Assembly (NCBI GenBank): GCA_045837725.1
Contig: JBEWZL010000220.1
Span: forward strand, 62,001 to 126,000
Reading direction: 5' to 3'
DNA length: 64,000 bases
Origin: Vermamoeba vermiformis
Taxonomy: Eukaryota; Tubulinea; Echinamoebida
The translations under genes and the position numbers were made by a program. The notes under the pieces were generated by a model, which made no database searches, was not told the origin of the DNA, and saw nothing but the letters and a program-made list of their open reading frames with translations. This document shows, piece by piece, positions 1 to 12,230 of this stretch (position 1 is its first letter; the number at the start of each line of letters is the position of its first letter).

Positions 1-1221
1 CTTGTGCACGTGCTCGTCGTCGAACAGCAGCCAGTGTGCACCGGTACGCACCACTGTGGCAGGGGTTAGTGGCTGTTGTATGTCACTAGGGTCACTATTA
101 TACATCACTATTGTATCACTAGGGTCAAGATTGTCATATCACTATTACACATCACTATTATATATCACTATTGTCATATCACTATTGTATATCACTATTG
201 TCCTATCAGTCGCTACTGTACCAGCAATGTAGTGGCCCTGGTTGGGTCCCGCACCGAGGTGTATGATCACGGCGCCGAGTCTGTAGTGCACGCCACTCTG
301 CTTGAGCGCGAGCGGGAATGCCACGCGGTAGTTGAGCTTGGTGTAGCGCTCAATCTCTTCCAGGAATTTGAAGCGCTTCAGCTGCACCACCAACACGCGC
401 GGCGGGGACTTGATCCGCAGTCGTTTTTGTGCCTCTTGAAAGCTGTGACACTGCTCGCACCAGAACTTGTTTTGTCGCGACAGCGTCTCAATGCGACTGA
501 AGTTGTTTAAGCACGCCGTCAGCGAGCTGTTCTGCTCCACATCCACACTCAGATCAATGAAGGATTCGTCTTTGCTCGTGATCTGAACAGCATTAGAGAC
601 CTGAGTAGTAAATTTGGAGTACTTACAGTCTCGCACATCATGCACTTTGTTTCATTAGTCAATACGCCCTCAAAATACTCGTGCACCAGAGTTTTGATCG
701 GATCTGACAACAAACCATCAATTTCAATGCAGTGGCGTCAATAGTCTAATTACACATACCTTTTGAGTCCTCTTTCTGCTCTTTGCGCGCATCACGCTCC
801 ATAGTCTCTGAAATTGCATTGAGAAGGTAGATGAGAAATTCGTGTGCATCTTGTTGATTGAATCCGCTGAATAATACTGAAAAATATATTAATATTCGTC
901 TAAATGCGACTAAAACATCTACGCACCATTCTCAGTCTTCAAGCGCTGAATGAATTTGCGTGGGCCAATCACGCCCGTGCGTCGTTTGTGCGAGCCAATC
1001 TGCGCGTAGAGCTGTGCGAGTGTGTGGAGCAGCGAGTCACTATTAGGGCGCTGTTCGACATAGTGCAGCAGCGCAGTTCTGAACTCGCAGCAGTAGTACA
1101 AGGCCTGCAGCACCGAGTTGCAGTAGCAGGTGTTGCCGTAGTTCTCGAGGCCCAAGTAGTGCTCGTTGTCTGAGCTCTGCGGACCTAGTTCACGCTCGAG
1201 CTTGGTGTCTGTGTTGCCCAT
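1..1221 (-). CDS. USP46: USP12/USP46-type ubiquitin C-terminal hydrolase (3' end off window)
   Basis: Cysteine-protease deubiquitinase of the USP1/12/46 group, which in animals is activated by the WD40 protein UAF1. The first exon begins MGNTDTKLER and carries the Cys box GLENYGNTCYCNSVLQALYYC. The next exon has NQQDAHEFL, and further exons hold ETKCMMCET and WCEQC, the CxxC pairs of the zinc-binding fingers. The His box PNQGHYIA and then HWLLFDDEHV follow near the left edge. Exons run roughly 1221-929, 872-761, 725-630, 590-229 and 53-1. The MGNT start with a glycine at position 2 suggests possible N-myristoylation, as inferred for animal homologues. The intron at 54-228 is filled with a short tandem repeat. 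The last part of the catalytic domain and the stop lie beyond the window. It is transcribed divergently from RFC5. USP12 and USP46 cannot be told apart here. Confidence 0.93.
54..228. repeat. TATCACTATTG-type minisatellite filling a USP12/46 intron
   Basis: The intron between the GHYIA exon and the WLLFDD exon consists largely of imperfect copies of an 8-14 nt unit (ATCACTATTGT, ATCACTATTATAC, TCACTAGGGTCA). The borders read as a normal intron on the minus strand (GGTACAG donor, CTGCCACAG acceptor). Confidence 0.85.
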
Positions 1222-1615
1222 AGTAATAATAACAATATAATAGTCGTCAATGGAACGCGGTGGTTGTGTTCGTCATTCGCGTGTCAGCGTTGCGAAAAAT
1301 CGGAAAAAGAAAGAGCGAGATTGAAAGCATTGAGTGTCGTAGTAACAGCTCATGCCCCGTCTAGCTTGCCAGTCATTATTGGACAGCATGTGCCGTGAAG
1401 CCTACAGTGAATTCGCCTTACAATAGCTGAATAGCTGTCTTCTTGTTTCTTGCTACAGCTCCAGACCTCCATTGCTGGCTGGCTCATCATTGTATCATCC
1501 AACAAGCTTGTAGATGCGTACACCCCTTGTTGTTGCCGAGTTAGAAGGAAGTGAGCATTCCCCGCCAAAACCGAGTTGCGATATTTAAAATTGAACTGCA
1601 CACCACACGAGCACG
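1222..1615. promoter_or_regulatory. Divergent promoter region, USP12/46 and RFC5
   Basis: A 394-bp spacer between two divergent start codons. No convincing gene is seen on either strand. It should hold both promoters, but no clear TATA box was recognised. Confidence 0.5.
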
Positions 1616-2940
1616 ATGTCCTCGAAATCAAAGAAGAGCAGTAAAGCTGCCATGGAAGAGCACGCTGATGCCATGGATGTGGAGGAAAAGATGGATGTAG
1701 TCAAAGAACGCTCCACGGACACACTGCCGTGGGTAGAGAAATATAGACCCGCTTCATTTGACGATTTAATAGCGCATGACGATATTATATCCACTTGTAG
1801 GTTTTATTTAACACTGCGCTAAATCCATTAATATTATTAAGTAATTTCTTCTAATCTGCTATTGATGCAGTGAACAAGTTGCTAGACAGTCGCAAATTGC
1901 CGCATTTGTTATTCTATGGTCCACCAGGCACGGGCAAGACCAGCACCATCAAGTGTTTGGCGCGCAAGTTGATCGGCGGTGCCAACTATCAATCGCAAGT
2001 GCTCGAACTCAATGCCAGTGACGAGCGCCGCATTCAAACAGTGCGCGACACGATCAAGGACTTCGCTTCGACCAAACTACTCAACAGCGACGGCGGCGTG
2101 AAGCTGATCATTCTCGATGAGGCTGATGCCATGACCAACGACGCTCAAGCAGCGCTGCGACGAGGCAAGTAATAGCACTCATATACTACATAGCATTCCT
2201 ATACTGCAGTACTCGGTTCTAACGCGCAGCAGTGATCGAGAAGTTCACGCGCACCACACGCTTCTGTCTGATCTGCAATCAAGTCAACAAGGTCGTGCCG
2301 GCCATTCAGTCGCGCTGCACCAAATTTAGATTCCCACCACTGCGCGAGGCACAGGTGCGCGAACGACTCAACCACGTGATTGCTTCGGAGCACGTGACGA
2401 TCACCGAGGACGGTCTCAAAGCGGTGATTCGTCTCGGTGCTGGTGACATGCGCCGCTGTTTGAACATCCTGCAAGTACGTCGCACGAGTATAGCCTAATT
2501 AGGCAAGTGAACTGACTGCGTCCCACCAGGCCACGCACATGTCCGCCACAGAGGTGACCGAAGAGGCTGTGTACACCTGCACGGGCAGTCCCTTGCCGCG
2601 CGACATTCAGCAGCGCGTGGAGTCAATGCTGAACGAGGACTTTGTGACTGCCTACGACGGTGAGTAGCGACTAGTAGCACGGACACGGACACTACTGACT
2701 GCACGACACACAGGACTGATGAAGTTGAAAGTCGACAAGGGCCTGGCACTGCAAGACATTGTGCGCGAAGTGCATCTCAAAGTGATGGCACTCAAGCTGA
2801 CAGATCCAGCGGTGATCATTCAGCTCTTGAAACAGCTCGCAGACATTGAATACAGACTCGCATTCGGCACCGATGAGAAGTTGCAGACTGCTAGTCTCGT
2901 CAGCTGCTTTCAACTTGCCAAAGAGGCCATTGCGAGTTGA
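1616..2940 (+). CDS. RFC5: Replication factor C subunit 5 (yeast Rfc3 orthologue)
   Basis: Small AAA+ subunit of the RFC clamp loader, which opens the PCNA ring and loads it at primer-template junctions in the nucleus. Reading in order: acidic/basic N-terminal extension, [15 protein letters not shown] (RFC box I/II), Walker [20 protein letters not shown], Walker [27 protein letters not shown], the SRC motif QSRCTKFRF, sensor [13 protein letters not shown], and [14 protein letters not shown], typical of RFC5. Five exons at about 1616-1797, 1871-2164, 2232-2473, 2530-2659 and 2714-2940. All catalytic motifs are intact. The intron at about 2474-2529 carries the palindrome GCCTAATTAGGC. Length is near the family norm apart from about 35 extra N-terminal residues. 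Confidence 0.95.
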
Positions 2941-3051
2941 GGACTGTACATATATATAAATGGTACTTGTAACTAGGTAGCAATCACTTTCTATTGAACA
3001 TTATAATAACAATATATACACAATTAAGATACAGCACTGTACACTATACAA

Positions 3052-6000
3052 TCAGTACGTCGCATCCACGTGATCGACAAGCACGTGACGCTCTTCGTTC
3101 TGCAGCAGCGCAAAGTCATTCTGCGTCAGTGCACTGCGACCACAGCGTGTCAATGTGCGACACATGACGTACATGTCACAACTGTCGCCAGTGCGCGGTC
3201 CGAACACGAGCACCAGGGTCGGGAAGAGCAGTGTGGTGAGCAGCAGTGCGGTGAAGAGTGTCAGACAGATGATGGCACCGAACTTGATGAAGATGACTAT
3301 CTGACACAGCAGCAGCATGGAGGTCGAGGCAATGGTCGTGATTGCGCCGCTCAAGATCGCAGTGCCCATGCTCTGAATAGCCTCGCTCAGCAGCACTCGC
3401 CGCGACTGCAGTGGTGCACGACGCGCTGCTTGCGTGTAGGCGTGAGCGAGGTGCAGCACATAGTCGACTGAGAGTCCGACCAGCAGTGTCATGCAGAGTG
3501 ATTCGACTGCACCGAGCGTCCAGCCCAACAACTTGAAGGCACTGCAATGCAAATCATCAGTCGCTGCTCGTGTGATGCCACCACCAGTGCCACTTACCCG
3601 AGTGTCAAGAACAAGTTGACAGCGAGTGTCACCAGGGCCAGGAATGCTGTCAACACATTGCCCACGAACAGCAACAGTGTGCCAAGTGCCACCACGAGAC
3701 TGGTGAAGAGTGACGTGACAATGTTGTCGACGAGTGTGGTCTCGGTGAGTGCTTCGATCCACGTGTCGCTGAACTGCAGTGCGCCACGACACTCGCGCGG
3801 TGCACGGCGATCCAATTCATCGAGCACAGTCTGCCACTCGTTGTACAGCGCTACTGCGTCACGACTCGAGATACTGCGACTGGTGTTCTGTGGAGTGACA
3901 CGTGTCAATCAGAGGTCAGTGCGGAGTGCCAGACACTTACCGAGAGGAAGGAATAGCGCAGCCAAATGACCTGCAGATCGAGTGGCTGGTGCTGCACGAG
4001 TCGCGCCTTGATGTCCGTCCAGTTGAAGTGATTCAAGCTGAAGTCGCTCTGGTACTCTTCAATGTTGGCACGAATGAACAGCAGCAGGTGATACAGCAGG
4101 GCATTGCGGTCACTCAGCGGCCACTTGCCAGCAGCTGTCAACTTGTCTCTGAATGCACTCAGCAGACACCGACCAGGGCTCGCTAACAGGCCGCGCTGCC
4201 ACAACGTGTCGCACACAGTCGCGAGGTGATCGATGCACGGCGTGGTCAGCGGATCGAATTGCGGGACTCGTTCAGGAATGCCAATCCATTCACTGAACGG
4301 ATCGCGTGGATTGACATGCGAGCCATTCACGTGTCCAGTGAGGCCCCACACAATCTGCACGTCAATGTTGTTCAGCGACGGTGGCACTGGCGGCTCGCTC
4401 TCGCCGTCACTCGCAGTGGGGGCTGTGGCACTCGGCACTGCGGGACTGCGGGTGACAGGTGTCACACTGCTGGGGGTGCGAGTCACTGGTGCGGTGTGTG
4501 TGACAGGTGTCAAAGTGACAGGTGTCACCGAGTGTGGCGCATGAGGCGTGACAGGTGGTGCTGTTGTATTGTTCGCGGGCTTGGGCGGAGTCCACGTGGT
4601 GGCACCTGTGCTGTCCGGCAACCAGCCACTGCGCTGCCATTCACTGAACCAGCCCAGATTGGAGTCACGTTGAAACACCTGCGGCGGCGTGCTGGCACCT
4701 TCCAAAGATAGACTTTGATATACTGCGCCAGCTGTCAGCACGGCAAAGATTGCCAAATATAGATATCGCAGTGTGTACACGTGACTGGACAGACATTGGC
4801 CGAGTTTCTGGTTGAAAGTGTTGCGCTTGAACGACTTTTTCCTTTTTAGGCAAGGCGCCAGGCAGCGTCCAATCTTCTGTTCCTTGGCGCGCACGTGACG
4901 GTCCCACGTGACGAGAGCTGCAGGGAACAGCGTGACTGAGAGTAGCCAGTTCATCATCACGATGAGTGACATGTAAATGCCTGTTTCAGTGAATTAGTAC
5001 TGAAATAGCCTAATTAGGCAATGAACTCACCGAACATGCGCAGTGCAGGTATTTGCGAGAACAAATTGGCCAAAAATGCCGCAGCGGTGGTGAGTGAAGT
5101 GACTGCGAGTGTGTGAGTGACAGGTGTCATGAAGGCTGTCAAACAGCGTGCACTTCAGGACTTACCAAATGTAGCTAACATGGCGTGTCGGTAGGTGTCA
5201 GCGAGTCGGTGGGCAGGTGCGTCAGGATAGCGCACAGCAGCGTGTCGATAGCTGAAGTAGAACACGAACACATCGTCCACACCAATGCCGATCACCAAGA
5301 ACAGTGCCACACCAGTCAACAGATTCACCGTCTCGAGCTGACACGCGTACATGTACACGCCGTACACCGCGGGGAAGGCAATCAACAGCTCGTACATGGC
5401 GTACAGGGCCAGGAACGGTGAGCGCAGCTGCACGACCACGAGCACCGCCACGAGCAGCAGACTGCCCAGTGCGTACTGTGCATCACCGAACACAGTCTCG
5501 CGTATCTCGTAGCCAGTGATGGCATCTCCGCCCCAGTGCGCATCGAGTGGTCCCTCGCGGGTCATGCGACGCAGTGTGTTGCGCAGCGGCACGAGCACAG
5601 TCAACAGCTTGTCGGACTGTTCGCTCAGTCTGTCGGTCTTGGACTCGTAGCCTGCAGCAGCGTCAGTGCTGTCACTGTTTGACACGTGTGACACGTACCT
5701 GGCAAGGGGCCACCAAAGTAGAGCTCGACGCGTGTCAACAAGCTGCGACCAGTCTCGGGAAAGTGTTGGTCTGTGTACCAGAACACTCCTTTCTCGCGCA
5801 GTGTGGCCAATCTTATTGACCAATCAGCGCGCAGCACATCTCCGTCCATCAGCTCGCTGAGCAGTGACCCTGGTGGATGACACGTGTCACCGCGCAACCA
5901 GCATGAAGCGGTGTATTCAGGCATTGCGGTCAGTTGTTGAATCACGTGGTGCATGTAGAGCACGTGACCAGGGCTGAAGATGGTGGCGTTGACTTGCGTT

Positions 6001-6641
6001 GACTGCTCGTTCAGTGAAAAGATGATGTGAAAGGTCCACATCTTCTCGTACCGCCCAGCATTCACTGAACGCGTCTGTCGCAATGATTCGTGCCAGTCAC
6101 GTGGCTGCGAGTCACCCATGTACGTACTTGCCATATTTAGCAACAGTGTTCGGTGGAGTTTGAAGGCCGCAATGTAACTCTCCAAGGCGCGGTAACTGAT
6201 GTGATCGCGCACTTGAAAGCTGCTCAAGCCGAGATCTACCTCCACGCGGTACGTGACACCTACCAGGGCCAGCAACAGCGGAATAATAGTGCACGTTACC
6301 AGCCACGCACGCGGATGTGCGCTTAGCCATCGAACGACGCGGTTTGGAGTGCGCGGCATCATAATTTCATCTAATATAGGCGTTATAATGCTGTGGTAAT
6401 GTCGCGAATCTAACAAAATCAAATAGATTTGAAATTTCTGCGAGCTGAGAATGACAGATCGGTCAATTTCAAATTCAAATTCAAATTTACGAAAAACTTT
6501 CATTTGCAAGAGCTAAAATATTGACTCACCTGACATAGGCAATGTTGCGTCTTCAATATCCAAGCCATGGACATCGTTGTCATGCCAATTCAGATCGAGA
6601 TCGAGAGTGGTGTCGTCTTGTTTTTGGTGCATTTCATCCAT
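3052..6641 (-). CDS. Dispatched-like RND/SSD membrane protein
   Basis: Multi-pass transporter of the Patched/Dispatched/NPC1 superfamily, probably at the plasma or endosomal membrane. Start MDEMHQKQDD at 6641; first membrane helix WLVTCTIIPLLLALVGVTYR; a large lumenal domain; sterol-sensing block ALGSLLLVAVLVVVQ...LFLVIGIGVDDVFVFYFSYR. After further helices a second lumenal domain carries a Thr-Pro-rich stretch with repeated VTPVT near 4430-4560. The C-terminal helix bundle contains GLSVDYVLHLAHAY, the GxSVDY motif of Dispatched and bacterial RND pumps, then IASTSMLLLCQIVIFIKFGAI. Acidic residues of the proton-relay motifs are kept in both halves (GVDD, SVDY). At least six small introns, some with TGACACGTGTCA or GCCTAATTAGGC. 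In animals Dispatched exports lipid-modified Hedgehog; no such ligand is implied here. A Patched-like role is the alternative. Confidence 0.8.
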
Positions 6642-7277
6642 AGAGTGTTGCACTCAACACTACGTGGCACTAGTTTGACGACGAATGAGTGAATTGAAGT
6701 GCGTCGCGTGGTTCAAGTGTGTGTTAAGTCTTGCGTACTGACGCGAAAATGTTTTTCTAGGGCAAATGTGCAGTCACGTGATCGACTGCAGTACGGAGCT
6801 GTACGAATTGAGCGATGTATTGGTTGCAAACAAGATATCGGATACTATATAATAAGAGGTGTAAATTTCAAAATATTTCGACATAACACCGAGAATTCGC
6901 GCAGAAGTAAAATCAAGCAAAAAAATTGTATTTCTAAAAGATTACCTTATTAAGAGTGCCATGCTAAAGATATTGGCTTACTATTATTATTGAGCAGAAT
7001 ATTCTCGTCGAATTAGAATTACATTTTATAACTTTGAATTGAGTTTCATCGCAGTCCTGTCTGTAATAATGCGAGGTACTCCGTGCGTTTGCACTATTAT
7101 TATCATTTGATAATATTAACACTACATCAAGTTTGGTTGTGATTGTGGTTGTGTGCAGTAAAATAAATATCACGACTTGAACAATTATTACGAGTTTTCT
7201 TTGAGAGCAGCGAGCACATTAGCGCATTTGTTACAACAACCGCAACGCAAGTAACGCACTAGTGTTCAAATATCACT
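6642..7277. promoter_or_regulatory. Divergent intergenic region
   Basis: A 636-bp AT-rich spacer between the Dispatched-like gene and the gene at 7278. No gene, tRNA or repeat was recognised. It presumably holds both promoters. Confidence 0.4.
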
Positions 7278-8814
7278 ATGCTCTCTCTTGTACCCAGATT
7301 ACTGGGACACAATGACACTTTGAAAGCTGCATCCAGGTATGTCTTGCAACAATAATTCTCTGATTATTTTTCTCAATATATACACCGCTTAATATGATAA
7401 TATTACCGCATAAAAACTCACTACCAATGCGTGGAATATTTTGATTATTATTTTTCAATAAATTTCCAACACATGCTCAGAGCCATTCAAGCGCGTACAC
7501 GCCGCACTACACGTGCACTACACACGCCGCGCGTAACAGACACCAAAACACTCGCTTTTACTTCCTCCAAGCCGCGCCGTGAGTCCTCATCTGGCCCCGA
7601 TCTCGAACCGAGTGCGCTCAGCAACAATACGGACGAATTTCTGCAAAAATTAGAGGTACGCGACCACTTCCATATTAGTACAAGCCACTCACTGCGCACA
7701 GAACCGGCCCTTTGGTCCCCCCGAAACATTCTGGCTGCGCGATCACAGTGCGTGGCTGGCCGAACATCGTCGCGCGGGTGCTGGTGGCCTGTTCAAATAC
7801 GCACTCGCGAGCTGGACGATCAATCGCCTCACGCGCGGCCAGTACAGCACTAAGAGTATGCTGCGCAATGCGACCATGGCGTACTATGGCATTATGGAGC
7901 GGTATGACATCCTGATTGCCTAATATAGTAATGTTGACACGTGTCAGATTGAATGCAGGCGACATTGACAGCGTGTTGCCCAACATGACCGAGTGGGCTG
8001 CGTGTGTGTTGCGTGGCTGGTACCGACAGGTGTCAAACAGCGGTCTGCACGTGGACTACCAGTCTACAGTGTTGCGCGCAGCAGTGAGTGGAGCATCAGT
8101 GTTGTATCAACTGCCGCGCGTGGTGGACTACGAGTACCCAGAGAGCCAGTCATATGTCTATTCGCTCTGGAGACCCTCGCGCTTCTTGTCAGTCGGCGCG
8201 TATGTCTCGGAAGAGTGGGCTGCACAGTCCGCTGAAGAACCGGGTGTGACCGTGTACATGAAGAACAGGTGCGTGCTGTGCTGTCACGTGATTGGTTAGA
8301 TACTGACTGAGATATTGCCTAATTAGGGAAGATCAGATGCGGTGGGAAGTGAACGATCAAGACGAAAAAATTCTCAGAAAAAGTCAAGCCGATGTGGCAG
8401 TGTGGGTGCGATTCGCTTGTCGGTAAGAGCTTCAGTTTGACACGTGTCACACCAATAACTGACATCTGTCGCAGCGAGAAGCTGAAAGTGACAGACAAAG
8501 ACAAGAATGTTGTGTTTGACAGTCACGACATTATTACGGAACACAGTAAGTGACACTTTGATTTCACTGAACGGTGCTGATCTCTTGCCTAGTATGGAAA
8601 TTTGTCTCGAGACTGCCGCTCGAAGAAGGCGAGTCCTTTCAGTGGCACATTGCCGACATTGACAACAACGTGCAAGAGCGCTCGTACAAGACCAGCATGG
8701 AGGTACGTGCTATTTTTAGCTCCACAATGCAGATCTGACCTCTGACAGGACCGCGTGTGGATTGATGTCCGCAAAGTGCCACCAGAAGAGACGTGGAAGA
8801 CTGTAGTCATCTAA
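7278..8814 (+). CDS. Probable mitochondrial Tim44/mL45-like protein
   Basis: Multi-exon gene starting MLSLVPRLLGHND. The N-terminus is Arg/Ser/Thr-rich and lacks acids (second exon begins AIQARTRRTTRALHTP), which fits a mitochondrial targeting sequence. The middle exons read FWLRDHSAWLAEHRRAG and KSMLRNATMAYYGIMER, then DSVLPNMTEWAACVLRGWY, a segment rich in aromatic residues, and DVAVWVRFACR. The C-terminus FQWHIADIDNN...EETWKTVVI ends at 8814. Layout (presequence, helical linker, NTF2-like alpha+beta domain) recalls the Tim44/mL45/Mba1 group that ties the mitoribosome to the inner membrane. This is a fold-level impression, not a motif match. Introns carry TGACACGTGTCA (7935, 8438) and GCCTAATTAGGG (8317). 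Confidence 0.45.
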
Positions 8815-8924
8815 CCACTTGCCATAATTAGCTATTTATAACCCTGTGAATACTTTGCATGAATTTTGTGAATAAAACTCGACATTTAAATACAGACTGG
8901 TGATTTATACAGGTAATTACAATG

Positions 8925-10780
8925 TTACACGTCTTTGTGCACGCCATTAGGCACGCCATTTTCCTGAGTGCCACTTCCTAATTTGGCAAGTTCACTCTTG
9001 AGCCGTTCAATCTCTTGTTTGTACTCCTCCTCGCGCTGTTGCAACTGTTTCTTCTTGTCTTTGAGCATTTGCACCTTGTTGACGGCGTCGCGGCCGTGCA
9101 CCCAATCCATCTGCTTGTTAATCGTCTTGTACACTTCGGGTCTGAGCGGCAAGATCTTGTCGCGCCAGTAGGTGAGTGCTTCGAACTCTTGGTGCTGACA
9201 CATGGACTGCACCACCCACTTGAGATTGCTCGTGTTGACAATGTTCTGCGTCACCGAGACAGTCTCGGTCAAGTTGAGTACTTGGTGCCACCAGCCACCA
9301 GGAATGAACACCATGTCACCTGCCTCCTGCACGAATTCAATGGGCTTGTGCTCCTCGCTCATGTGCGCGAACATTTGATGATAGAAGCGCGTGGGATACG
9401 CACTCGACATGTCCATGATGTTGCCTGCTGCGTCAGTCTCGACCTTCAAGCCAGGCGGCGAGATCTGTGGCGGGTAGAGGGCCCAGCGCTTCTTGCCGTA
9501 GAGCAGCGCATTCCACGCCGAAGTGCCGTGCGGATCAATGTGAAAGGGCGTGCCTGAGCGCGCAGGACCAACGATGACCCATCGGAAGGGGGGTCGATGA
9601 TCGCCCATGGCTGCGTAGAGGTCTTCAATGAAGTACTCGGGAATGCTGTAGTCTTTGAGCAGTTCAGGCACGCGCTCAGCGAATCCATCGTCGAACAAGT
9701 AGATCGGCTTGTCGTCGCGTTGATTGCGCATGTACGTCACGTAGTCGCGCATGGTCATCCACACGCGCTTCTTGTGGCGGTTGTGCTCGCCAATCTTGAA
9801 CAAGTGGTCCTTGAATCGCTCGGCCAAGTTGTCAGGGGTCCAGGCACGGGCGGGATCGCTCACTGCGGGCCAGTTCTCTACAATGCCGCGCAATATGACT
9901 GGCACGCCGTGCGAGGGGTAGGGCTTGTCGTACTGCTCGCGGAACTGTTCGAGGGTCAGTGCAATCTCCTCGCCATCTGCAATGCGTTAGCAATACTGTT
10001 ATATGCAGTGTTGATAGGTCATACCCAGGCCAGTGACGTCGATCCGTTCAATATCTTCAGTATCGCGTTCAAAATTCGTGTAGTCAATTTGAGTAGAGCG
10101 ATACCATTTGCGGTACATATAATCGCTATAAAATCCTAAAATCGGCATAATTAGTAATTTGTAATCTAAGTGGCTTATTTTCATGAATTAAATTACGAAA
10201 TTTGGTCATTGTTTTGCAAAACATAATCTCGGGTAACAAATATTTAATTAAATAGCGGATTATTACCACATATAATGCACATTATTATTAGTATTACGAT
10301 CGCGATTTTAGCAAATTTTTGTAATAAAATTTCCGATTTTTTCGGGATTGGAATTCTAATTTTACCATCAACTCGTTTAGGCGTTACTAACTCGGGCCTA
10401 ATTGCTCTCGGATCAGCGTGAGGGAACAAAGCAGTGAGTTTCCAAGTGTATTTGTAGACAAAATCGCCCTCCCAAAGGTCAAAGCAGAGCAAGCGCCACA
10501 ACTCGTCCCAGTTGCAGAACTGATGCCAGGCCTTGCTGACTGTATTCAAGGTCAACAAGTCCTTCACTGACAACTCGCGGAATATGACAATGACGTCGTG
10601 ATCGCTGAGCACTTGCATTGTACCGAGACCTTTGCGCAGTATCACGCTCGGATGCTCTGACATGTCGCCAGTGAACGGCGCACTCGCTGCTGCTGGACGA
10701 GGCTGAGTGTTCTTGGCCTTCTTAGGGCCTGTTTGTGGCACTTTGTTCTTCTGCTTGGTTTTGCCGAGTCGTTGCATCAT
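8925..10780 (-). CDS. F-box/JmjC (JMJD6-like) hydroxylase
   Basis: Fe(II)/2-oxoglutarate oxygenase with an N-terminal F-box. Exons: about 10780-10366, 10135-10025 and 9976-8925. Exon 1 has a Lys-rich leader, then the F-box (LSDHDVIVIFRELSVKDLLTLNTVSKAWHQ, written here in part) which should bind Skp1. Exon 2 reads FYSDYMYRKWYR, the linker typical of F-box/JmjC proteins of plants and amoebae. Exon 3 is the cupin: GPARSGTPFHIDPHGTSAWN gives HxD, YGKKRWALYPP the cosubstrate lysine, and PGGWWHQVLNL the distal His. Sequence is closest to JMJD6 (arginine demethylase/lysyl hydroxylase); a Lys/Glu coiled tail follows. The splice phase between exons 1 and 2 (donor at 10365) joins cleanly to give RVDGFYSDY. 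An in-frame ATG at 10879 could extend the N-terminus. Confidence 0.88.
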
Positions 10781-10920
10781 CTTGTAAATTTGAAAGGTGT
10801 TTGGGGCTGTGAAAAATTCTGAATTTGACACAGATTTTTTGGTGCGCCGAAATTCAGCCCAAAATCTTAGGAAGAGCACTCGCGCATTGTTGCATAGCGC
10901 AGTATTAATAAGACCACGAA

Positions 10921-12230
10921 ATGAAATTACTCGTAGCTTGCACTATTCTCGCCCTTTTAGGCAAGTTTTATGATTATCGGCGACAGATCAAGCCCTTCGT
11001 AATACAAATTCAATCTCACTTAACACATACTTCCTAATTTATTTAATGCGATAATTGCATCAATTAATCGCTGTCTTAGGCGTTGTCTATTCACAAGGAT
11101 GCAGGGCTAGCCGCCATTATTCTGATTCAGACGAAGCATGGGACTTTGTAGGTTCATATTACCATCAATTTAATGCCATATTAATAATACAAGCCTACCT
11201 TTAATTTTCTTTTGACTTTTCATTTTTTATTTTCGTAATTCTGATTATTATTTATTATCCCAGACTGGATATGCTGCTGCTGAAGTACGCGGAGTTAGCA
11301 CGGTATGTATCATTGCTATCGGAATTAATCGGCACTGACATCGAATCTAGATCTTTAGCAACGGTAACGATGAAACTTACTCATTCGTTGTTAAATTCTG
11401 CACCAATGTCAACGTGGTGGTAAGTAATAACGAGGACACTAACGATCGTAAGTGATACTGACTGTGCATCCAGTGGGGAAACGTAACCAATCCGAAGAAG
11501 ACACAAAAGGACTGGCTCGGTACGTGCTGTTAACACCTCGCTATTAATAACACAATGCTCATGCTCGACTTGCAGGCTGGAGTCACGGCACACTCGACGA
11601 GTTCACGTACGTGGGCATGGAGCTGCACAATCCCAACAGCAAGGCTGAGGATCAAGTAGCCCCGCGCGTGGCCAAGAAGAGTTTCGAACAAGACTTCCAG
11701 CTCGGTGACCACGGCTACCCGTGCGTGATTGGTCGCAAGTCAACGCTCTTCGTCCACTGCGGACAAGCTGGAGACACCTGCGCCAATGTCCCTGGCGTCA
11801 CTAACCCCAACTGCCTCGACGGATCCACTGCCACCAGCGGTCAATTCTGCATGTGCGATGCTGCTTATGACCCTGCTGAAGCGTGCACTGCGAACATCAC
11901 TTTGCTGCTGATCGACTGTCCCTCCGTCATCATTTCACCCAATTCGCAGACCCCTGCTGCTAGCGAACCTCTCTCTGGCGGCGCTGTCTTTGGCATCATT
12001 GTCCTTGTGTAAGTACTCGTGGTATATATGTAGATATGTGCTTATAATCGGATAGTTTGTTCCTTGTCACCCTCGTGATCTGCGCTGGTGGATTTGCTTA
12101 CAACTACAAAGTCAACGATCTCCGCGGAGTTGATGCTGTTCCCTTCATTAGCGTTTTCCGTGGCTCAGCTCGTGATCGTCCTTATCAACCTGCCTCTCAA
12201 AGCGGTTACGGCTCTGTTGAAGAGCACTAA
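10921..12230 (+). CDS. MRH-domain type I membrane receptor (M6P-receptor/Atg27-like)
   Basis: Signal peptide MKLLVACTILALLG, Cys-containing lumenal domain, one membrane helix and a short cytosolic tail. Lumenal exons read FCTNVNVVWG, then a Cys-rich block (HGYPCVIGRKSTLFVHCG, SGQFCMCDAAYDPAEAC, LIDCP) like the mannose-6-phosphate receptor homology fold. The helix is GAVFGIIVLV..LFVTLVICAGGFAYNY. The tail DAVPFISVFRGSARDR resembles the tail of MPR-type receptors, which carry sorting signals for Golgi-endosome traffic. Intron 1 (10961-11079) uses a GC donor (GCAAGT) and rejoins as LLG-VVYSQGC. Atg27, Mrl1 and CI-MPR repeats share this fold, so the exact subfamily is open. Confidence 0.7.

Noticed and set aside
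2-232. Short plus-strand protein made of YHYC/ITIV repeats
   Set aside because: Translation of the minisatellite inside a USP12/46 intron.
1350-1800. Minus-strand frames near the RFC5 start
   Set aside because: Antisense shadows of the RFC5 first exon and promoter; no homology-like motifs.
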